Shown here: positions 44,650 to 55,840 of the stretch, piece by piece
Position numbering within the stretch: the stretch's first letter is position 1
Layout: each line of letters begins with the position of its first letter
Assembly: GCA_008360955.1 (NCBI GenBank)
Contig: LUCM01001703.1
Location: 79,743-143,742, forward strand
Direction: 5' to 3'
DNA: 64,000 nt
DNA from: Fasciolopsis buskii
Taxonomy: Eukaryota; Platyhelminthes; Trematoda; Plagiorchiida; Fasciolidae
The notes under the pieces: generated by a model
Told to the model about the DNA's origin: nothing
Seen by the model: only the letters and a program-made list of their open reading frames with translations
The model's database searches: none
Program-made: the position numbers and the translations under genes

Positions 44650-45418
44650 TATTATGTATCAAGATTTCGACTTGTTTATAATCAAAGGGTACGCAATATA
44701 TTTTTAAGTCCTTCTATTCTTTTTATACGGCATTTGGTAAATATATGCATTTGCTTGCGGAGCCGAATCAGCACACATCCAAATGGCAGTCTGTCGACCA
44801 CAGACAGGATTGAGGCCAGTCAAAACGATTTTCAAGTTGTAAACCCGAAACGGTTATTCGCATAGGATACCTGACTCTAGAACCCAGGGGGTGTGTACAA
44901 CAACTGCGCCTATGAGGATGAGGCGAAAAAGATATTTTATAGGGGGTTGCTATGGGGCTATGACGATTCAATGCAAGTGGGAGAAACTAAACTCTGCATA
45001 CGGTGAAATGTTAGTATTACCATCAACCATATCACGATTCACTGTTTCTGTATGCCTAACTTAAGATAAGCCAGCTCCTATTTTACGGTTATTTTCACTC
45101 ATTTAAATATTGAACGTTTTTCTGACCAGAAGTCCGGATATCGGTTTAAAAATTTCGTCCTCATGAGTCACTTGACCGGCACTAAGTGAGAGCAAATAAG
45201 TTACTACCAAGTCACTGAGTTATTGGTCTTAATAGACTTCTTCGGGATAAACAAACACTCCAGGATGTAGAAAACCCACTAAACGATTGCTGGTTTTCGA
45301 AATCCGATTGACGGAGTCCACGGGAATGACGAAAAGATGGGTCCATTTGGCACAGCATCCGGTCATCGTGGGAAACAGACCAATTTGGTATTACCTAGCC
45401 TTCGTGTAATTCTAGAAG
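44650..45418. other. no supported gene
   Basis: Nothing supported on either strand. Confidence 0.3.
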
Positions 45419-45665
45419 TTAATTAATTTTGAAAGCATTGTTACATGAGCACTCAGATCTTGCATCACCATCATTATCATTGTAATCATCTTTGATTTGG
45501 ACCGTGGATGGTTCGATGGATTGAATTACACCAGTCACGTAGACGAGAATGGACACAATCACAGGCCTAGACTCACATTTCGAATGGACTAATGGCTCAA
45601 AAAATACCAACATAAGTTCATCCGATTGCCAGGTGGATGTCACGATTAGAGAATGATGAAGCAAG
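45419..45665 (-). CDS. terminal exon of a minus-strand gene, unknown protein
   Basis: An acceptor (TTTTCAGTTTTGTAAATCAG) precedes 45665, and 81 codons run to a TAA at 45419, entering in phase 2. A hydrophobic first half (LMLVFFEPLVHSK; RPVIVSILVYVTGVIQSIEP) is followed by an acidic tail (VQIKDDYNDNDGDARSECSC). It may be the end of a membrane-associated protein, and the acidic run partly reflects a GAT-type repeat. No family recognised. Confidence 0.4.
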
Positions 45666-45669
45666 CTGA

Positions 45670-47073
45670 TTTACAAAACTGAAAACAAAAAGCTACATCG
45701 TTTCACCAAGATCTGGCCACAATTAATTCTGCTGGAGATACATCCAAGTCAGGTTCAAATTGATGTTTTATACACACCATGCGGGAAGTTGGTCGCCTTT
45801 TACAGAACCAAAAAGCACATTCTCAACATGAAAAAGACAAAGACATCCACATAAGGCCTTGAAAGACTGGATCCTTAGCACATCGGCTCTTTAAACGTAA
45901 TACCACCTAATCGGGGCAGCTCAGAAACCTTACACGGTGAGCAATGGCGTGATAAACAATAACAATGCTCATATTTTGGGGATGGCATAACGAGGAACAC
46001 ATTTTACTAGATCTCCATTAATTGAGTTAATGGAACCACTTGGTATCATTGAGGACTGCTTTTCACAGGTTTATTCATCCTCCGAGATGTTAAACTTAAT
46101 GAGCCGATGCACGAGTACAAAGCTACAATACGATAAAAGTTCAGGGGTCTTTTAATTCCTCTGAATAGAATTGAGGAAATGACTGGACTAGTGTACAATC
46201 AGTGGAGTAGAGTAAATAAAACAGAAAACTCGATGGAGTGTGTCGGTAGCGCACGGAATTTGAGACAGTGACCTAACTATTACCATCACGCAGTTCCAGC
46301 TTGAGGGCCGCGAGTTAAAATTCGGTCGACTCCCACACTTCATAATCCTCAGCTGCCTGTGACTGATTTCATGAAAACGACAAAACTTGTTTTCTAGATT
46401 ATTAGAAAAAACAGAAAGTAAACGATAAATATCCAACATGGATGAAGAATAGCAGCCACATTTCAGTAAAAATGCGGTGTGAATGTGACCGGAAATGGCC
46501 TTAATTGTTAAATGAGCCTCTGTGATTCATTTGTTGCACTTTGATATCGGAGTGCTCGAATAATTAAAGTCAGAGCATTTAACGTCTTTCACAAAAGAAC
46601 GAGTAAAATGTTAACTTATTTTGGCGAAATACTAGCCAAATTGTTTGTAACGGACCACAGAGAAAGTTCTGTGATTCGATTTCCAAATGTGGAAACAATG
46701 CGATCAAAAGAATGAGATGGACCAAGAACAGGGCCACGTGTATATAGGATAAGAATAAACGTGGGTTTCGTTTAAGATTTGTAAGCTAAAAACACAACTA
46801 GTGATAATATGGCCCACTTTGTGACATGAAGGCAAGAAGTGATAAAAGCACATGTGATGCCATTGTGGAGAGTGAACCTTTGATGGCGACGGGAATAATC
46901 GGTCTGTCACGCAGCAGGGTGAATCTCGACAGCTCATTTGTTAACGAACAAAGGACTGTTGATTCCCGATGAATCGATTTCGGATGATAAAATTAAGTGT
47001 CACATTATTCTGGCTAGCACATTTTGACTTCTGTATTTTTTTATTGATTGTCGAGATGGTGTACTCATTTCAG
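45670..47073. other. no supported gene; possible tRNA-like fragment
   Basis: Near 46225-46330 a segment has GTCGGTAGCGCACGG and later GGGCCGCGAGTTAAAATTC, which loosely resemble A and B boxes. Too weak to call as a SINE. Nothing else stands out. Confidence 0.2.
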
Positions 47074-47092
47074 AGTGTTGACGTGGCCAACG
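47074..47092 (+). CDS. possible 19-nt microexon
   Basis: The acceptor GTGTACTCATTTCAG and the consensus donor GTAAGC lie 19 nt apart. Inside is AGTGTTGACGTGGCCAACG (Ser-Val-Asp-Val-Ala-Asn in frame 1). Flatworms are known for microexon genes, but an isolated pair like this can arise by chance. Confidence 0.2.
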
Positions 47093-47099
47093 GTAAGCA

Positions 47100-49800
47100 A
47101 TGTCGAAAAGAAAGTTCGTAGGCATTTAAATGTCAGGCGCAATATTTTGAAGCTGAACTCGCACAGAAGACAAGTCAACTAGCTCATATTGATATTGGTT
47201 TCTGACTCGGTATGCAATATTCTTGATTTTATTCATAATGAGGTTGATCATCTTAACCCAAAACTCGTCCGAAAGCTACCACAACTCTCGTGACAGCACT
47301 TGAACAGCCACGTCGGATGCAGGTGAGTTCCAGCTGCCTTAGACTGGCTGGATACTAACCGAGGGAGCCAGATTCGTAACCATGTCGGACGTAGCACTAT
47401 GCATTCTTTCCAAAGGAAAGTGTATTGAGTCTTACAATCCGTCCTTACTAGTTTTGCCAACTTCGCAAGTATGGAACAGTCCAGTGCGTTTATCATCCTG
47501 CACTTGCCTCAGCCTTCCAAAATCGGTTCGCATGATTTCTGCCAGACCGTTTGGGCTCAACGTCCTTCTTGACAAGGGACTACTCAAATTTTCCACCTAA
47601 GGAACGGTTTCTGCAACTTGTCCTTTGACTCTCCAGAAGACAGATTTGCATCACCCGTTTGCAGCGTCGTGTTATGAACTTCAGTTGCCTTCGTAGGGTT
47701 GTTTTGCCTATAATTAGATAAGCTGTTTAATAGATTTCAAATCTGCTTTGAAAGTCCTAGGATTTTAGTGCCATATTTTTCAAGTCAGGCTATCGCTTAG
47801 ATGAAGAATGACCCCAGTTCTATATAAAAGTAACAAGTGGAGCAGTGCAATGCAGCAATATTTAGCACGTACTATAATGAATCCGTGGAATAAGAAATCT
47901 GATTTTGCCGCCACACGTCTCCCCCCAAAGAAAACAAGACCGCCTTCTGACACTCCTATACGACGGAAGATTATGAGAGTTGGGGAACGGCGATTGTTTA
48001 TCATCTTGTTTCATGCTACAAATCTCAGCGTCTTCCGAGTACAATCGAACCGCTGCAACATGCAATAATGGCACTGCTCGACATATCAGACTACAGAAAC
48101 ATGTACACAAACTAGTACGCACACACACACCTGTCATGTCACCGAAATCTTAATTGTTCCGGTCTGCAAAATGTGTTCACGTGGCCGCTTGTCTAGTCAA
48201 CGCATCTGTGATGGCGATGATGATGCGATTCAAAAAGATTGTATATGAATGTGTTTTTACAGATGTGGATTCAGATATGCCGGATTCTGAGGCTGAATGA
48301 TCTGCATGTGTGACACCCTTAGTGAATGTACAAAACACCCTCTCCGAACCCCTTTTCATGTGCATACGCTCATATGCGTACAGCGCATGTCTAGGTGACA
48401 TTTTGTCATGCGTGCGCGACATGTTTCCGTGTTTGATTTTTGATTCGGCAACGCGTGGTGCCTAGAAAAAGCGAAATTGAAAGTATCTGTCGACCGACGC
48501 TGCTCAGGCGGTTCGTGCACCGTATGCACAGACATCGTGTATTATTCTACGTTAGTTGCCGGCACTATCGGCTCGGGGAAGGCTGAGAATGTCGGCAAGT
48601 GTCGCACACTATCTGTCAGGGGAGCGTTTCTCGTTCGTCTTTGATGGCACGGCAGCTGTCCCCGTCTGGGAGGACTGAGGAACTCAATTTCTGTTGGCAT
48701 TGTTAACATACGCGCGGGCCCGGATGGGTCGTCATCGAACGGACTATTCAGACAGACAAATTATAATCAAATAGAAGGATACTTGATATTTCGGTCAAAG
48801 CAAATGTTATCCATTGTTTCATTGATTCGACACTTGGGAATGTGATTAACTGACATCAGTTTCGAACGTTTGTCTTGTTTCGTTTGAATCTGGAAGTTTC
48901 ATATAAAATATATGGCACTTGACCGTTGACCGATTTATCCTTCCTTTCTGTTTCCTGAATCCTTGAAAAAATCTGCTCATGGTGTTAGTTCGTTGATAGA
49001 CATGTGTCCATGTTTGGGTGATATTTTCCGAGTCCAAATTACCGATCGAATACCAGAGCAATCGAAGCTTATTTTTAAAATTGGTATCCACTTCTATCAT
49101 CCCGTGCACAAATCCTCAAACGGACATTCGCTTACATGTTCCTCTATCCAGAACCTACGTTAGCTGCAAGAAGCGTTAAACTGTGCGTCGAAATGTTTCA
49201 ATCTCTGTCTCCCTGGCAGGACTGTAAACGCACTGTTAGCTAGCAAAATTGTTGACTATGGATTGAATGCAGAGATGTTCAGCTATATCAGATGGAACTG
49301 GGATTCTCAGATGATAGGCAGGAGCCGTGAAAATACAGATTGTCGGAGAGGACAATTTATTTTCAAACCAGGGGGACGAGAATGGCAGGAACTTTGCATC
49401 AGCCAGATTAATTTTTTGGGAAGTTAGTGACACTAAAAGTAACGATTTAAAGAAGGGGAAAACCAGTGGTTTTAGAAAGCACGGTACAAAATAAACTTAT
49501 GTTTGGTGCCTCAAAACTGGTCAAACACACCAAATTTTACATGTATTGAGATAAAATGATCAAAAAAATAATAGCGACGATCAGTCTACTGCAAGGAAAC
49601 TTGGACAGAGCAATATATACACTATGAATGCTTTGCTCCGCTATCAGAAAAGAAACTTTATCCAGTGTTTAACGAACAGAGCCCTCGTGATAACCACCGA
49701 AGACACGAATGAAGGTGAACAGAGGGTCAAACAAATCCTGAACATTTCATTGACAAAAATATGGAAATCTACAGAAATAAACCCTGTCTCAAACCGTTAG
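47100..49800. other. no firmly supported gene
   Basis: Several 60-90 codon frames occur on both strands (47248-47600, 47780-48137, 48846-49109), without paired splice sites that I trust. Confidence 0.25.
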
Positions 49801-49980
49801 GAAGAAAGCCGCACACCTGTCAGTAACTTTAGAGAAGGTACCTTGGCAAACCTGTTACTCAGACGGCTTTAAGTGGCAGTCAGAAAAACATATTTTGCTG
49901 TTGAACAAGCAACTTCACATCTCGTTCAATTCTCCCTTTCCAGACGAAAGACAAACTTTCGATGGACTCAACTTCCTAAT
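49801..49980 (+). CDS. 180-nt internal exon, unknown protein
   Basis: The acceptor CCCTGTCTCAAACCGTTAG and the consensus donor GTACGT bound 59 codons in phase 2 at both ends. The peptide is well balanced: AAHLSVTLEKVPWQTCYSDG, then LNKQLHISFNSPFPDERQTF. The frame has no early start codon, as expected for an internal exon. A second overlapping frame (49873-50070) is probably a shadow. No family recognised. Confidence 0.45.
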
Positions 49981-50723
49981 GTACGTATTAATCCACTCGC
50001 ACCTGTAGGGCAAGTTATGTGGGTCAAACCCTTAAGGGAAAACCATGAACAAGTAAGGAGTAAAGAATAGACAAACGACACTCGCCATAAACCTAATAGA
50101 ATCAGATCACCTAATCATCACAGTTGAAGCTTTTCGTCCCCTTTACATCGTTGGAGGAAAATTAGCAAAGAATGCTGGAATTCAAATCCTGTCCACAGCT
50201 GAAGCGACGTCGATCCACCTGAATAATCCCACTCTGTGGTCCCAGAAGCGACAAGTAAGACTTCTCAGTCTACCCTGGCTATCGGCCCATAATAGGGTTA
50301 CGTGACCAGTGTCCCGTGACAGCAATACGACAATTTTCAACAAACATTATCAATCACAAAACCGATGACACAGTATCCATGTGGACACATCATTCCGGAA
50401 GCCGTGTTTGCTACTACTAATATTTCTCGAACATTCTATCCCAGTAATTATAACACATGCTGTGTTTAGTCAGTTGCGAAGCGCCTAAAAAAGCTCACTT
50501 GCTATTAAGTTTTCTAATGTCTCAATCGTGAGTTTTCAAGTACCATCGGTTTAATACTATTTTCTGTTTATTTCCACTCGTACAGAGCTTCTTGTACATT
50601 TGCGTGGATTTCATATAAAATTGGCCGTTTTCATTGACTTATGAGGAACGAGAATGTTTGAAAAATTTTGTTCACTTATGGAAGGTTTTTGAAAATATCA
50701 ACTACTGACACGCTGTCAGTTAG

Positions 50724-50760
50724 ACAGAATTCGGACCAAGTGAAGAACAGTCGAATTCAG
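50724..50760 (+). CDS. 37-nt exon, unknown protein
   Basis: An acceptor-like CTGTCAGTTAG and a very good donor (TTCAG|GTATGT) bound 37 nt. It reads QNSDQVKNSRIQ if joined in phase to 49980, or TEFGPSEEQSNS if entered in phase 0. It is followed by a 48-bp intron. Confidence 0.35.
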
Positions 50761-50808
50761 GTATGTTTTTATGCTTTAAGGCATGGGACTTGAGTTGGAA
50801 CTTGCCAG

Positions 50809-50972
50809 GGTTTGAAAACAGCATTTCGAACGATCATAGTGTGGAAGCTGCAAAGGAGCGTAAAGAATCTGCTGCGCAAATTTCCCAGAAGCAAGGAGAT
50901 GCTTATCAGAATTTCGCAGATAGCTCAACCAATGTTAAAAAAGCATCGCTGAGAATAACCAGATTCTCTTGA
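50809..50972 (+). CDS. terminal exon, unknown protein, two open frames
   Basis: The acceptor TTGGAACTTGCCAG enters this exon. If the upstream chain is as phased from 49801, it reads GLKTAFRTIIVWKLQRSVKN and stops at 50952. In the other phase it reads a Lys/Glu/Gln-rich helix (VEAAKERKESAAQISQKQGD) and stops at 50972. The second composition looks more natural but needs a different upstream exon. AATAAA lies near 51469. Confidence 0.4.
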
Positions 50973-51468
50973 ATGATTCTGAAATCTTTTTCCAACGAAT
51001 CAGCTGGAGTGGCAGGGAATCGTTAGAAAAAAAAACGAAGAATAGGATAATTGCACATTGCTAAGCAAACAGGTTATGCTTGCTTCATTTTCGAAGGACC
51101 ATCGCTTTTCTGTGCTACCGCACAAGTATCTCGGGACTGGTAAACTGGAAATCTAAGTACCGGGTGAAATTTATTATCCCGGCAAACTGTTAAGAAGCAC
51201 TGTGAAAGGTAACTTGAACAGAGCACCGAAATACTGAAATATTCATGAATTCGAGGGCGTGCACTTTCGCCCTGGTCGTACGCAGGATACTCCAATCAAC
51301 TCATTTGCAGCAATGAGGATGCCAACAGGAAATCACGAGGGCTGCATCCTTCCTTCCATAGCTGTTGTTTGTTCTAAACGCCAACATTATAATAGGTTAG
51401 TGGTCAGGATCCCAAATCACTTTGCCGAGTCGATGGATTAGTCAATTCGCAATATTACAAATTATTTG

Positions 51469-51474
51469 AATAAA
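51469..51474 (+). promoter_or_regulatory. polyadenylation signal AATAAA
   Basis: Hexamer about 500 bp after the 50972 stop. A long 3' untranslated region would be needed. Confidence 0.25.
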
Positions 51475-51677
51475 TCTCTTTCAATGTGTGTGGAAAATTT
51501 GCTATGAAGAGGAAAACTGAATTATCCAATTTTATGATGCATAAACTGTTAATTTTCAGTTTCCCTTAGTGACCTTCCATTCGTAACATCAACTACCTTT
51601 CGTTCTAACCAAGTGTAATTTGAATTGCTCGAGTGTTCAAAGAGAGCTTGTTCTTGTACTCTTACTTTTCTCCACAG

Positions 51678-51832
51678 CTGATGTCATTAAGCATGGGGAC
51701 GATATGAACAATCTTTTGTCAAATCTTCAAAATGCTGTACTATTTTCAGAACAGCTGTCTTTCTTCCCATACTTCGTCCTGTCCTGGAATCTTTTAGGAT
51801 CTTTATATCTTTCGTGGTGTACCCGGACCTAG
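51678..51832 (+). CDS. possible exon, unknown protein
   Basis: A very strong acceptor (TTGTACTCTTACTTTTCTCCACAG) enters a frame reading DVIKHGDDMNNLLSNLQNAV, then LFSEQLSFFPYFVLSWNLLG. The frame ends at a TAG at 51832. A donor before that was not clear (GTGTAC near 51815 is possible), so the 3' boundary is uncertain. Confidence 0.35.
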
Positions 51833-52418
51833 ACATCAGGAACCTCGGTTCTGGAACTCAATCCAAATTCCCTACAATTCCCTCGAGGGTAAACGCTAAT
51901 GAGGACTGTGTCATGCATTACTTCCGTCGTATTTTAGTAAACAAAAATCTGACCACCTCAGTGTTAGTTAACAACCTTCTACGACTCACATTTTAGGGAT
52001 TTCTGCTCATTTTTGCCACTAGTTTCGTGGTCGTCGTGGTCACCGTTGTGGCTATTGTTGTTGTTGTTCTTTTACTACAACCGAGAAAGTTTATGCTGCT
52101 GAGATATAAATGTGGCACTTGTTAAAGCATAAAGATACAACGACTTCATTACATTTGTGCACCCCATATGTAATTTCCATGGCTGAACGGAAGTTCCAAC
52201 TCTAGAGTATCAATCAAGGAGCATAAACAGTCAGAAGGTAACATGATTCACCCAAAGTAAGGCACCATTGTTCAGCGGAACTTCAGGCTGATACTAACAA
52301 TATATTTCGCATATGTCTATTGAACAAACTATCCGTGACGCATGAGTCAGAACAGCATTTCATGGCACATAACTAGTTGTGTAAATTTTGCGGTTCCATT
52401 TTTTGCATTTTTGAAAAG

Positions 52419-52570
52419 TGAAGTTTGATCGGCAGGCAGGTTGTGCGGTGGAAAATTTGTTTACCTATTGCTACAAAAGGCAAATTGGGCTGCTTAGTGA
52501 GGTTCACCAAGTGATTTTTAGTTTCATATTTCAACATTCCAATTTACGGGACCGCGATCACCGTTTATCG
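52419..52570 (+). CDS. 152-nt internal exon, unknown protein
   Basis: A pyrimidine-rich acceptor (CCATTTTTTGCATTTTTGAAAAG) and a GTAATG donor bound 50 codons, phase 1 in and phase 0 out. The peptide is DRQAGCAVENLFTYCYKRQI, then LLSEVHQVIFSFIFQHSNLR, aromatic and helical. It does not join the next candidate (52735) in phase, so another exon is missing or one of the two is false. Confidence 0.4.
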
Positions 52571-52734
52571 GTAATGCAAAATGTACGCAAGAACATTACG
52601 TCCCCGGTACTGGCTTTCCGAGAAAACACAGTTTCAGTGGGCTCACCCAGTTACCGATCCCTGTGAGATATGATCAAGAATCTGGGATGTGATTTTGCCT
52701 AAATTTTAACCGGATCCAGTCGGGTTGCTTTCAG

Positions 52735-52870
52735 TCCGATGGCGGCGTGCCAAGAATTATCGGAATCGGATGAAACACGTAAAAGCGAGCAGGTCCAAAC
52801 GGATTGCTCTCTTGGCCCGCTGCTGGAGCGAATGGGCACATGTTATCAAGTCCATTGATGCATCCACAAT
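52735..52870 (+). CDS. exon with Arg-rich, Trp-containing helix
   Basis: The acceptor GTCGGGTTGCTTTCAG enters in phase 1 and gives 44 codons: RWRRAKNYRNRMKHVKASRS, then KRIALLARCWSEWAHVIKSI. The spaced Trp and basic residues resemble calmodulin/centrin-binding helices such as Sfi1-type repeats, but one copy is not enough to assign a family. The donor (CACAAT|GTGATC) is weak. Confidence 0.35.
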
Positions 52871-53001
52871 GTGATCAAATAACCTGTTGTTCAAGACCCT
52901 GGAGAATTTTGGGTCAAATTGAAACTTATCAAACTGCGTTTTCTTTATACTTTCAAGTATCCAGCTGTGGTCATACTATTCGCATAAATTCACAACAATA
53001 G

Positions 53002-53121
53002 TGGAAAGCACAATTTGATACTTTTGAAGCAGCATTCCGCGAAAAGTGCACGCATACTCACGTGGGCTTCATCAAGTGCCGCTGCTGACGTGGAATATTT
53101 AGTCGGCGGTGTTCAAACGGG
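53002..53121 (+). CDS. possible exon following 52735-52870
   Basis: A weak acceptor (TTCACAACAATAG) and a GTAAGC donor bound 120 nt. Joined in phase 2 it reads GKHNLILLKQHSAKSARILT, then WASSSAAADVEYLVGG. Another frame is open for 28 codons (WKAQFDTFEAAFREKC), so the choice is uncertain. Confidence 0.3.
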
Positions 53122-53585
53122 GTAAGCATGTCACCAGAATGGTTAGAGGGTCGCCGGTCACTTTGATGGTTGATAGCAGTCCTTTACTCAACCAGTACGT
53201 TGCCACCCCGGACCCAATGACACCTTTTTTGCTTCCGTGTCAATCCAAATACCAGCTACTTAGATGCTTGTTCTCTTCAATGTTATTTAGTGGGCACTGT
53301 TGCCTATGAAGTGAGTCCATTCCAATAAAACGATTTGCCAAACACGTCATGGGAGAAAATCCGGAGATTGCTCTTCATTGGGAATGTGTCGAATATCACA
53401 GCCTACATCTAAATAGGAGCTTTTTATTGTTTGACGTTACATTTCTCAGCTCACTGTTGTCGATTTTTGGACGCACAGTGGATTTCCGATTCCATGCAAT
53501 ATTTAGTACCTCACGGTGCTGCAAAAACAACTTCATCCATCAAGACTAAATGAGCCATTATGACCAGATGTAACGACAAATTATA

Positions 53586-54058
53586 TCAAGAGATGAGGAA
53601 CAAGTCATTCGCCTGTTTCCCAGAAGTCCCATTGATATCCTCGGGAGAGAAAAAGCCGCTCCACACATTGACGCTAGTCGGTTTGAAACTATAGAGGAAC
53701 TGATGATAATGTTGGAGGTACTTCTCCCCTATTTCAAGTGGTAGTTTCACATTTTGTATAAACGGCGGTCTTATTTCATCCAGAGACGTAGATATTACGA
53801 AGTTGCACATGAATTTAATAACTGTCTTTATCTTTTTGATAGTGACGAACTCTGGAATGTGATTTGCTTCATTCCTACGGAAACGATGACTTCCTGACCA
53901 GTTTGGAAGTTTGACATAACCCTCAAGAGTTCTTCCTGTTTGTCTGAATATGTGTGCCAGCCCTGATGCAGTTCCTTCTAACGTCCCCGTATCTCTTAAC
54001 TTGGAGCTTATTGGTTGCCTCAAGTTTTCAGTCAATTCAAATTTACTCCAAACCTTAA
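53586..54058 (-). CDS. 157-codon terminal exon, unknown protein
   Basis: A minus-strand frame runs from an acceptor (GATTACCCAGCAG) at 54059 to a TGA at 53586. The composition is convincing throughout: KLRDTGTLEGTASGLAHIFR, TLEGYVKLPNWSGSHRFR, LDEIRPPFIQNVKLPLEIGE and a final GTSGKQANDLFLIS. No signal peptide or repeats are visible. This is the longest clean host frame outside the 22-28 kb gene. I could not match it to a family. Confidence 0.5.
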
Positions 54059-54059
54059 C

Positions 54060-54833
54060 TGCTGGGTAATCAACATCATTTGAGTACAGCCGTTAAATTT
54101 GCGTGGGGTTTCTTTGGTTTTTTGTGGTTGCCTCCCCAAACCGAATAACAATGAAATAAAAATTAAAAGATCTCAAATACGAAAGGGTTAATAAGAAGCG
54201 AAAATATTTCTGGTGCACAGACGCCACTGATTGCTGCACTATGTCATATTGCCTAAGGTCCATGAGAAACGCGTCGGAGGACCTTGCGCAAACGAATACG
54301 TCAATCTGATCCCACCTACTCGGGACAATCTAGCGGCAAGGGGTTTCATATCTTTTCGCCGTATACTGAGCTGCTTCGAAATGTACTGTATAGCGCTGGA
54401 GGATATCTGGGGTCATGGGCACCTACCACATCATGCAGGAAACCAAATCTCACACAGGAATCTCACACTACAGCTACGATAATGTATTTCACCAATGACT
54501 AAAACCCAAATAACGACTTACTAGCTTTTGCTCTAAGGCCCAGAATCGGGCTGCAGATAGACGTTAAAATGGTTTTAAAAAGTTGAATCTACAGGGAAGT
54601 CGTGTTGAACATCGACAAAATTATCACAATTTTTTCACCTTTTATTCTTGTAGCTTTTGACGATTGATAATGTAGATCATCATTCTGGAACGAAATTGCC
54701 TTTCATTGGATAAAACCATGGGTTGCGAGTTGGCGTGAAATACACCAAGGCTTGAACCCAGTTGTGACAGCCAATTTTGGTGAATAAGCCAATAGGTGCG
54801 AGAAGCAAGAAAAAGAGGCGATTAATAAAAACA
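54060..54833. other. no supported gene
   Basis: Short frames only. A TTTATT near 54641 could be the reverse-strand polyadenylation signal for the gene ending at 54834. Confidence 0.3.
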
Positions 54834-54911
54834 TTAAAACAATCTGTAGGTTTTTGGAGTAACTGCACCTGGTTGTTTTACGGGAAGTTTGGCCAGCCCA
54901 TTGTTCCGTAG
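54834..54911 (-). CDS. terminal exon of a minus-strand gene, unknown protein
   Basis: A long pyrimidine tract (GTTCCTCTTCCCTGTCTTCC) lies upstream of the acceptor CATTAAG, and 25 codons run to the stop at 54834 (LRNNGLAKLPVKQPGAVTPK, then TYRLF). Phase 0 in matches 55032-55069. Confidence 0.35.
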   Translation of the reverse strand, partial: LRNNGLAKLPVKQPGAVTPKTYRLF

Positions 54912-55031
54912 CTTAATGGAGTCCAGTGGAAGACAGGGAAGAGGAACAAATGGCAAGAACAGGTCAGAGGTCATAATCACAGCCACACAAGCACACAAAT
55001 CACAGACGTCCAGTCGACAACGGGTGTGCAC

Positions 55032-55069
55032 CTGGAGTTTCATGGTTGGACAGCCTCTTAGAATGAAAA
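55032..55069 (-). CDS. 38-nt exon of the same minus-strand gene
   Basis: The acceptor TATGGTCTCCTCAG and the donor CTCCAG|GTGCAC bound 38 nt reading FILRGCPTMKLQ, phase 1 in and phase 0 out. The phases agree with 55783-55840 and 54834-54911. The donor is not consensus. Confidence 0.3.
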
Positions 55070-55782
55070 CTGAGGAGACCATAGCGGTTTCCGCAAAAAG
55101 AAACAACAGACACACCGTACAGAATTAATGCTTGCACATTCGGTCCCCCTCCCAACACACTCGCACAGCTGGACAAATGATGATGTTGGTTCGATGGATG
55201 ATAATGGCTATCTGAAAGCAGGCGTGAGAGGAGGATAATTTTGATGCATAAGAGAGATTGGGCAGAGCGAAGTAGCAATGGGGTGGTGCGAGCGGGACCA
55301 GAGGGACGGATGGTGCAGTAGCATCAGCACAAAGCTGACGTGTCCACTAATTAGAGGGCAACCAGTCAGACAAGACGCCACCCAAACGAGCGTGAACTGC
55401 GCTAGCTAGTTTTCATTATGAAGCCGGCATGCACTCGGCATTCATGGAATCGAATCGTAGATGTCAATCACGCACTGTCCGCCCGTGGACTGTGTGTGTG
55501 TGTACACTCGCTTGAAGGAAATCGTAACCCACTGGAAATTGCCCACTAAGATGGGGATGCAAAATATAGATCCCTACCTGGATTCATTGTAGTCACATTG
55601 TTCACGCGACAATTTACTCCGAATCTACAGTTTCAACGAACACAATCAATTGGACAGAAGAAAGCTGGGATAATGACCAATCATGTTTTTCCATATCCAG
55701 GGGGGTGGGATTGTGAATATAGGGTTGTGCGGCGTGTTGGGTCTCCAGAACAAATAACTTTAAAGTCGACCTAACTCCTTAC

Positions 55783-55840
55783 TTAATGGATTAAAATCGA
55801 GTTGATCTCGTATCTCAAAGCCATTTAGAGGGCCATTTAC
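55783..55840 (-). CDS. 58-nt internal exon, unknown protein
   Basis: On the minus strand a very strong acceptor (CAAGCCCCTTCCCCTACAG) and a consensus GTAAGG donor flank 58 nt reading VNGPLNGFEIRDQLDFNPL, phase 0 in and phase 1 out. Both splice sites are among the best in the window. The product is unknown. Confidence 0.45.

Noticed and set aside
46225..46330. tRNA gene or SINE
   Set aside because: The A- and B-box matches are loose and no cloverleaf can be drawn.
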